Source of the DNA: Eudromia elegans
Taxonomy: Eukaryota; Chordata; Aves; Tinamiformes; Tinamidae
DNA length: 64,000 bases
Direction of reading: 5' to 3'
NCBI GenBank assembly: GCA_003342815.1
Contig: PTEX01000473.1
Span: 62,001-126,000, forward strand
Part shown: positions 55,413-64,000 of the stretch, in pieces
Position numbering within the stretch: position 1 is the first letter of the stretch
Layout: each line of letters starts with the position of its first letter
Position numbers and translations under genes: made by a program
Notes under the pieces: model-generated
What the model saw: only the letters and a program-made list of their open reading frames with translations
Databases searched by the model: none
What the model was told of the DNA's origin: nothing

Positions 55413-58400
55413 TAAAAGCTTCAGTGTCCCTGAATTAAGATAATTATATATCAAAATAAAATTATTCACTAAAATTTTCTAACTATCATTAGTTACCGGA
55501 AGAGTATGGTATTCTTTCATAAAGACTGAATTATACTGGAAGAGATTTATTTGCCTAATTAAAATAGTATTAAATGTGAACTATAGTATGAAACATAAAC
55601 TCTAAGCCAACACTTTCCCATTAGAGGGTCTTGTGAAAATATTTTGGAGAAGTTTTCAGGCCATATGAACATCATCATCTGCAAACATGTCAAAATGGAA
55701 TTGCCTTGCTTTTGTTTTGTTGTTTTTCTAGTTTTCCTTATAGGTTGGCAATGAATTTACCCAACAAAAGTTTGAAACTAAATGAAACCACTGCCTAAAA
55801 TGCATTCCAATTCATCCCACACATTTGGTGTCCAAATGTGCTTCTAGAAACATCTCTTTAGTTCTTAATGTCCTCTTAATATTCCATTCAAGAGAATGCA
55901 TTAGGAGTGCTGACAGTATTAATCTGAAACAGCTTTTCCATTTGGAGTATTGGAAATATTAGGACAAAACACTCATGGCTTTTTAAAAATTCTTTAAAAA
56001 TGCAGTGCTTTTTATTGAATATATGACCGTTGCTTTGAAAGCAAACAAATTTTGCTGTTTCCAAACCAGTTGGTGAATGCTATATAGAAGCTACTCAGTT
56101 ACCAGTATTTTTAAAGTATCAATATTTTTAAAGCAAATCTGTTATCTGAATTCTAAAAAAGAATTAGTTAAGATATCATTCTACCTCAAACCCAATAACT
56201 TTCTTACAATGTCATACGAACCAATAATTGAAGTTCTAGACTTTTTAACCTTTTCCATTTCTAGCATTCATTGACTAATAGGAATTCTTCACCCATTTGT
56301 ACTGAAATTATCCAAAGATTAAGACTTATTTGGTGAGGAGAGTGAATATTTAACTCTTACATTAATTCATACCTGAGCATTTAAAATCCTTTCGGATAGC
56401 TATGCCTTCTGTCTGCATTTTTTAGCAGTTTCTCACAAACCATGCAGTTCTAGATGTGGCTACCACTCTGTAATTTATATTACATAAAACAGAATAAGTG
56501 CCTTTTTTGTTACCTACTAGTTGTCATTACAGTTCACTAACAGTTTGTTTATACTCTAGGCCTGAAAAGGCCACATTGCTGGTACTTTCGTTTCCACTAT
56601 TTCTGTCTTTTACTAGTGAGCTAACAATCACAAACACGGTGGTGATTTTTGTACACAGATGCATCCAAGCACACTTTTTATGACATTAATTCAAAATCTC
56701 AGGAGTGGCAACAGTAAGTAGATTTTTGGCTTTTTTTTGGAAATTATAAGTAATCAATCTCTAGTGTTTTGTGTTATGCATCTGCTGGCAACAAAAAGAT
56801 GCTTTGACAATAACTAGACCGTCGACTGCGATGTGCAGTGGTATATGTTACATCCTAAAGCAAAGCTGTGTGTGGTTTTATACAGTGCCAAATTAATACA
56901 GTCTCTTTTAAGTCTACTTCATTTTGATAACAGGTACCATTAATTTGAGCTAGTAAGCAAACTGCCGATGTCACAAAAGCATGCTTTTCTTCAGGACACT
57001 GTTGCCCGATTAAGCAGAGATTCTGCTAAATCCTGCTCTAGCTCAAAGAAGGCTAAGGTAAATTCAAAACAAACAGAATGTTAAATATTGCAAATATCAA
57101 AGCTTCCAGAGCTTCTGTTCTCTTTACTATGGAGAACCTTGATAGTATCAATCAAATATAAAACATGCTAAAAAATATTAATTCAATGCTAGTCAAGCTT
57201 AAAACAGTAAAAATACTAATAAATATATGGTAGTTCTCTGGAAAAAATTATCTGTATAACTTTCTGAAAGTTTGCCTAACTGGCTTTTAACCTAAAATGA
57301 TTTTTGCCAAAGCAGCTCTGTGTCTCAATGTGTAGTATTAACAGAGCATGGATCAAATACAATTCACTTCTTACTGGCAGCTGTTAATCCTCTTTTATTT
57401 CAAATATTTTAAAAAATGCATTCATTATAATGTTATTACCCCACAAATTCATTTTAACTAAATATAATTCAAAACTCAAAAAGTTTGCTAAAATTCAGGA
57501 CTCTAGGGAAGCTCGAAGAATAACATGGGTGACCACTGAAACACATTCCCACTAAACATACAGAGCTAAAAATTTCCACCAAGCCATAATCTAATGAGAA
57601 GACATTTGAAAAGTTTTATTTTCAAAGTAATTTAAATTAAGAATATGAACTGAAGTGAAATATAGTATTTTTCATCATCTGTTACTTAAATCACTACATC
57701 TAAATTAAAAACTGTATCAAGCACCTAAACGTACCTTCGGGAAAAAAAAAAAAACCAAACAAACCCACACATTTAACACAGTCTTCCAAAAAGAGTAAAT
57801 TATTAATAGGCAACTGATTTTCATGCAAGTTTAATTATATTTATACCATATCATGTCTTTAAAGAGACAATGAAACAGAAAACATCACAACATACATATC
57901 AAAATGTCAGTGTGTCAAGCGCCTATCAATACTTGTCATTTTAAGTTATCACTGGTTGAAAACCTCAATTTAACAAAAATTCACAGTGTAAAGTTATTTA
58001 TAGTGCATATTTATAGCTTTATAGGTTTACCTATAAGTAAATTCATAAAAATAGTCACTTAAAAATATATTATCACATTAATTGTCTTGAGACTATACGT
58101 ATATGGCTTGAGACTTTTGCAATGATGCTTTACTCATCAACCATGAGACTAGGCAAAGCTAAAATCTAACATAATCCACTGGACCTTCAATTTTTTTCTC
58201 TATATTCCTATAACATAAATATCAAAATGTAGTTTCTAACGGAATGACAACTACCGAGCACTATTCAGTCAGCTGGAGAATAATCTAATTATCAAGAAAT
58301 ACAGAGTACCACTGACGATCAACAAGCTGCAATATTCACTGAACAACTCAAAAAAAAAAGCATGAATATTTATCGACTTCTCAATTACACTGCTCATTTC

Positions 58401-58712
58401 TTAAAACTGTTGAAACTACCGTGTTTCCAGGCAAACAGATTCCTGAGCAGATAAGGTTTCTTTAAATACCATTTTCCAATTCACCCTAAGATTTTCACGC
58501 TAAGCTGCTTAAATTGCATGTGACCACAAGCATTTGCTGCCAGTATGGGTTGCTGCACCCCATAAAGAAAAGGTGCCTGAAAAATATGATTATTGCCTGC
58601 AATCTCCCTGTGAACATATTGCACGAGATGATGCACTGCAGCCAAGAACTAACTGGCACATCTTGGAAGCTGAACATGTTTGTGAGACCCAAGGGTCATT
58701 TGTAAATTAAAG

Positions 58713-58747
58713 CTTTTTCTTTTTTTTTTCTTTCTTTCTCTTTTTTT
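58713..58747 (+). repeat. Polypyrimidine tract (35 bp)
   Basis: Uninterrupted C/T run on the plus strand, mostly TTTC units. No acceptor AG or coding sequence follows within the next bases. Confidence 0.85.
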
Positions 58748-61700
58748 GGTTTAATTTCTTGCCTGGCTAATCTCCAGCACTCGCTGTGGTTAGAGGAATG
58801 TTACAGCTGCTGCTCCCTCTGCCAACACATGGGAGAAATCCCCCAGGCCCAGGGCTGCACAGAGCTCTTGTGTGGAGGGCTGAGAACACCCACGGGGGTT
58901 TCAGTGCTATCCAATACCTTCTCCTGGCTACAGTGCTTCCAAACGACCAGATTTGGGCATATTTTGAGCTTGCTACATCACAGAAGAAAACAACAAGAAA
59001 AAGGAACATCACTCCCTCAAGAAATCTTATTTATTTTTAATACTTGAGTTTCACTACAGCTTGTGAAGGCAAGTAATGGTAACAAAAGTGGGCAATAGGG
59101 TTGTAGAAGTGGAAAAAATATATAGTCCTGTGTCTCCTTGCAAATATGAAAATGGTTATATTGGGATTTTTTTTCTTTTGTTCCCTAGATTGCTTGAAAT
59201 TTTACTTTTTGAAACTTTTTTTTTTACTGTTAACACATCTCTCAGCAGATATAATCATTTCTTTTCCTTTACTTTCCACACACTTTTTATGTAACAATGA
59301 GATTTCAAGTCAAAAATGTCCAATCCAGTGAAGTTTCACATGTAAAAACGTCTAAGAACGCACCGAGAAAGGGCCAAATACACTCTACTTTAAATGAGTT
59401 CTCTTAATATAATAGAGTTTTAAAGTAATATCAGCGCTGATGTGCATTTTAAAGAAAAAATGTACATTATCAAATATGCATATGGAAACTTCTGTACCTG
59501 CAATGAGCTGCACCCTTAGAAAAATGTGAGTAGGAGCTCAAAAAGAACTCTAAAAAGTGTTTCAGTTTTAATGTACAATGTTCTCACATTAACCAAAAAA
59601 CTTCCTAAATCTGTGTATTAAGAAAGCGCTTAGAGTCTGACATAAAGGAAACTGTACTAGTGTAATAGCTTTCTGATATCTTAAAGAGGAAGCAGTTGAA
59701 GCATTGGTTTAATCAAAGACATTTTAAAAAAATCTCATCATTTAAATCAAATTCACAATTAAATCATTCTTTAAAAAAAGATCACTTTGATTTTCATTTT
59801 TCATACTTACAAGCCCAAATAAAGATGACAACTTAAGAACATATTTATCATATTGACTGTATTGACTGAACGCAAATACTGCACTAGCTTGTGGGGCATT
59901 TTGGTGGATTTAAGAAAAGCAGCTTTATCATATTTTAAACATGACAGCAGGTCCAGATGATCTTCTTAAGCATATTAGTATTAAATAGGAATCTTTGTCA
60001 ACAATAAAAGGAAAAGCTACAGGCAATACATTATCCTATAGTTTATCAGAACATTTATGTGGAGGATTAGTAAGAAAAAGTGTTAAGTAGTAAATTTACA
60101 ATGATGAAATCCATTCCTAATTTTAACCTGAAGTACTTGGAAATTGCTGAAAGGATGCATAGAAAAGCATAAACCAGCTTTCTGGTGCTCTTTGTTTGCT
60201 TCTTAAACAAAAACATCAGCATTGCTGTCAGATATATTTTTAACCTCCAAGATCATTCTAGAAAAAAAAGATTTGCTATTCCATTTTGCTTTTACTAACA
60301 CAGCATAACTTATGGAATTGTAATGAATATTCATGGACAACTATCCAGCTATAAACACGATAAAACTAATCATTATTGCATAGCAAATTGTAGCTTGTAA
60401 TGGGTAAAACGGAATATACGATCAAGCCCCTAGATGAAGGCAAAGACATTGAAAATGAAAAGAATGAAATATAAGAATATATCTTTGCAAAGACCGTGAA
60501 CAAAGGAAAACCACATCTAGTTTTCTAACAAGTTTTCTAAGCTACATTGCTAGCATTGATCTTGTCCACAATACTACCAGAGAAACCACCTGAATTTTGA
60601 AATTTGCAGTATGCAACTGCACTGATATTTGGGCTACATTTCCTCTTTAAAATAAGATGTAAAGTACACTTCTGTTTCTTACCATTTGTATGGTGTATAA
60701 AGCAATAAAATAACACTTTAAGAGAACAAAAGTCCTTTGTACTGAATCTTTCAAATAATTTCTGAATAAATCTGAAAACAGCACTTAATATTGCACTAGA
60801 TTCATAAAAAATCCCCAAACTGCTATTTAAGCACTTTGGTTTGCAACAAAAGTGTGATTTTGAATTCATCGCTCTTAACCTCTTACCACACTTCTCTTAA
60901 CACTCACCAGCGATCTTAATTTCCATTAACCGAGCACCTTTTGAATGCAAATAAACCAATGGATGTGCTCCAACTGCTACTAGGGGCAAAACAAGCTATT
61001 ATACCTGAGGTCTGACACCAACAGTATTAGTCAAAAGAGCATTCCCATTTTGCTCCCTTTTTCTTTTTATTATTATTATTTTTTAATGTTGGCCTACCCA
61101 TTATTTTATAATGCAGATGTAGCCTACAAAAGCAGATGTAACTCAGAACGTTATCCTGAAAAGACTGCATGAGTAACATTGCACTGAAGGGTAAAAAACA
61201 AACAAAAAAACCCGGAGCGGACAGCCATACATTTATTTGTACGTGGGTTACACTTTTAAAAGACTTCTATATAAGGCATTTTGTATTCACTTTTGTGCTT
61301 GGTTTAATAGTACTTTAAGAGTAATATTGGACTATCCTGTTTGTGTATAGAACTTTTTTTTTTCTACTTTCTAAAAGTAATACGTTTTCCAAAATAATAA
61401 AAACACCAATTGTCCACTTTCATTCTAAGAAAACTTTTGTCAAGTTATTATAAAATAATAGAATCAATTATGATCCTACATTCAGCTGAAACGACATTTA
61501 AAACAAAATGCAAGGGCAGAGAAAATGTATTTGAACTTTTAAGCGCATTAAGCTGTAACACTTCTGAGCAGGGTTATGTTTGGAGTCAAGATCTGACATG
61601 ATGCATTGTCCCTACGGCTCACTGTGATAAATGTTTTATTATTTCCTTGAGTAGATAATTCAAATTCTGGGTATGGGAACAAACCCAAAAGTCTTCCGAT

Positions 61701-62595
61701 GCTTCAGCAGACAGACATTTGCAGCCAGAAATAGTAAATGTAAATTTAATATTACACATAATATTGCCTTCATAAGATACAAATTAAATGAATGTCTTCA
61801 GCATCCTGAAAGTCTTTGCTGAGGTAAAGATGTCTATAGATGTTCATGTTATAATGACATTAAGCGACTGAGGACCTTACTGGAAAAAAGCAGAAACAAA
61901 ATCTCTAATAATCCAAATCAGCAGAGCTACACTACAAAGGTGCTCTCTTGACAAGGCACCCCAACAACTTTTGACTATAAAACGATCCCATGACATAAAC
62001 CTGTGTACAGTGATAGGAAGTTCAATTACATAAGCTAAGATAGAGACTTTTTAAAAAAGATATTGTCTCCATCAAAATGCAAATGTGCTTACTTTTCACC
62101 ACTCAGAAATCAAAGCAAAATTCTCTTTCTAAAAAGACAGAAACTAGTGTTTATGCTCCATTTTTATTTCACTTTACATTAATGAATAGTAAACTCTAGT
62201 TTATAACAGTAACTCCAACACCATGAAAAATGAAGGGAACGCTTAGCTATTGTTCACAACAACACTATTTCCTCTGTAGACAAGCCCCATACAAACCTAA
62301 CTATTCATGCAGATCCCTCTTTACACTAAATTCTACAGAAAACATTTTCCTGTACCCAGGTACTTGCTTGGACCTCTCTTGTGAATTCTGTCTCTGACCT
62401 TTTAGCAATACCACTGAATAAAATATCTGAAAGAAATATGAAGGCCCCCACTCCTGCCTTAGAGGGGCAATTAGCAAATATTTTTCAATAGTAAAAAATA
62501 TAGTAATTCTAAAACAATTATGAAATTCAATATGTTTGACATTTAATACAGCTTAATGTATTTGAATATAAATCCTCACTTTATTTTTATAATTT

Positions 62596-62629
62596 TTAAT
62601 AACATATCAAATATTAGATATGTTATTAA
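62596..62629. repeat. Perfect inverted repeat, 13-bp arms
   Basis: TTAATAACATATC at 62596-62608 is followed after 8 nt by its exact complement GATATGTTATTAA at 62617-62629. It can form a hairpin, but the AT-rich arms are weak and no T-run terminator or RNA gene context is seen. Confidence 0.9.
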
Positions 62630-64000
62630 TAAAACAAAAATAAAACAAAGATTTGCTTTCAAATAATTAAATGTCAAACAAATGATTACACAGCAAATAT
62701 TTGACAAATGCTCTCAAAAATTCATTTCTCATCATTTAAAAACATTTGGAGATTATTAAGAAGATTGGTAGGACTGCTTTCAAATTATAAAGGCAGGCAA
62801 AGGTTACAGCACTTTTAGCTATTTTGTTTTTCAGTTCTTCTGGTATATGCAAGTAGTCTTCACTCACAGTGTCTAGACTAGAACATGTATGATTTGGACA
62901 TTACTTAGCCTTGCACACACCAGATTTCAGTATGTTTCTCAATGTCTTCTTCATCCATTACAATGCATATCGTATAGAGAATACAAAATAAATTTTGTTT
63001 CACATTATGAAAATCATTCCCCAACAGGTATTGCTAAATTTAATTTTAAATGAAGGAGCAAGACTGAACAGCTTGCCATCTGATAAATTGGTTTTTGGAT
63101 TTGTGCCAATAAGCATCACTTTTACAAGATAAATCTTGTTAGAGAAACATGTTATTATCTTTATGATGCTTAACTTCATCACTGTGTATCACATAGGGTT
63201 GATATAGTATACTTAGTAATCTGTAAAAAAACACTTATATGGTATGGTACTTGAAATTTTGTACTACATAAAATCACTTTCACTTATTAATGAATTAAAA
63301 TTAGGCAATGTTGATAGAAGAAATTATCTGCATAAAGAAACTCAATAGCACGTCTAATGTGGTTCTTCAGAGATCTGATTTGACCCAGGGATATTTTATA
63401 TTTGTCACTGTGATCTAAAATTTCAAGTGTGGTCCTATCAATTAATGGTAAAGTTTGGAAACCAGAAGCACCCCGAGGGAAAAATAAACAATTCCCAGGG
63501 CAAGTCAGGTCCACAGGGCCATTTGTTTCACTTACGGGCTGCGCTTTCACCAACTGTGTGATTTAGCTCAGCAAAACTGAAAGACATCTGGGAGCAAAGA
63601 ACCTAGGTCACATTTTCAGAATGTGCTTTAAAAAGCAGCATCTCCAAAAAGCTCTTCCGAGCCACATGCTTTGTCAGTTCAATGCTCAATGCATTCTGTA
63701 AGATGCATGCAATTTATTAAGACAGAAGAACTGCTGTGCGAGGTCAGGCCAAGTCTGCCTAGTGCGGTTTTCCCTCTCAATGCAGGCAACAACAAATGCC
63801 TCAAGACGAGAACGCAAACGGGGCAGATGTGGATCAGTGCTCTTCCTTCCAGCACGGTCTCCTGAGCGCTAGAAGTCTGCCAGTTGAGGGCTCATTGAGT
63901 AGCCTGACACACTCAATAATAATTCCTTATTACTTAAATGAGTAAGAACTCAGAACAAAAAATGCAAAATTGATTAAGAGAATCAGGGTGAGATCCCAGG

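Larger units (their letters stand above)
37383..64000 (-). other. ASCC3: ASCC3 intron, partial, at least 26.6 kb
   Basis: All sequence to the right edge lies 5' of the first visible ASCC3 exon. The preceding exon should encode motif IV of cassette 1 (a 'VMVFVHAR'-type strand in vertebrate ASCC3) ending just before VQRSRNKQ; I found no minus-strand match. Contents are the CR1 copy at 40652-41346, short duplications, TA- and pyrimidine-rich simple repeats, a GC-richer patch at 50200-50360, and the coding remnant near 46.5-47.0 kb. An unnoticed short exon or a second non-coding transcript cannot be excluded by eye. Confidence 0.7.

Noticed and set aside
60537-60869. 110-codon minus-strand open frame
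   Set aside because: No match to the missing ASCC3 exons or any known domain; no convincing splice sites.
63287-63553. 88-codon minus-strand open frame with fairly protein-like composition
   Set aside because: Not similar to ASCC3 or any family I recognise; kept out for lack of a second line of evidence, though a protein search would be quick.
1-64000. CRISPR arrays, operons, phage or plasmid systems, tRNA or rRNA genes
   Set aside because: None seen; the sequence is vertebrate nuclear DNA with spliced exons and LINE fragments.

Overview
The window is nuclear DNA from an amniote vertebrate, most likely a bird. It is AT-rich and dominated by introns, with GT-AG splicing, few repeats, and CR1 retrotransposons ending in the ATTCTATG-type octamers typical of bird genomes. 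One gene can be recognised: ASCC3 (activating signal cointegrator 1 complex subunit 3), on the minus strand, so the gene reads from high to low coordinates. A 25-base run of N at 10441-10465 marks an assembly gap inside an intron.

Sixteen consecutive internal ASCC3 exons lie between 37382 and 3100. Read in order with GT donors and AG acceptors they give an uninterrupted frame of 2,499 nt (833 codons), with all junction phases agreeing. This is the middle of a protein of about 2,200 residues. It starts in the RecA2 domain of the first Ski2-like helicase cassette, continues through motifs V and VI, the winged helix and the first Sec63 unit (ratchet, HLH and Ig-like domains), and ends in the second cassette, which has the Q motif, Walker [10 protein letters not shown], the DEIH box, motif III and motif IV. 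The start codon, the first Walker A, the second cassette's motif VI, the second Sec63 unit and the stop codon all lie outside the window.

Layout: 1-3099 is intron; 3100-5843 holds four exons of the second cassette; 7419-11772 holds four exons (motif Ia, Walker A, end of the Ig-like domain); 15493-24868 holds six exons of the Sec63 unit and winged helix; 28135-28254 is one winged-helix exon; 36636-37382 holds two exons of the first cassette. From 37383 to the right edge (over 26.6 kb) I recognise no ASCC3 exon. This looks like one very large intron, containing a CR1 3' end at about 40652-41346, simple repeats, and one degraded or exon-like coding remnant near 46.5-47.0 kb.

ASCC3 is a 3'-5' helicase. 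With ASCC1 and ASCC2 it is linked to ALKBH3-dependent alkylation repair, and with ASCC2 and TRIP4 it splits collided ribosomes. I see no CRISPR array, no tRNA or rRNA gene, no second confident protein-coding gene, and nothing that amounts to a new biological system. The items most worth a second look are the remnant at 46.5-47.0 kb, the very long exon-free intron, and the unusually CpG-dense exon at 15493-15647.
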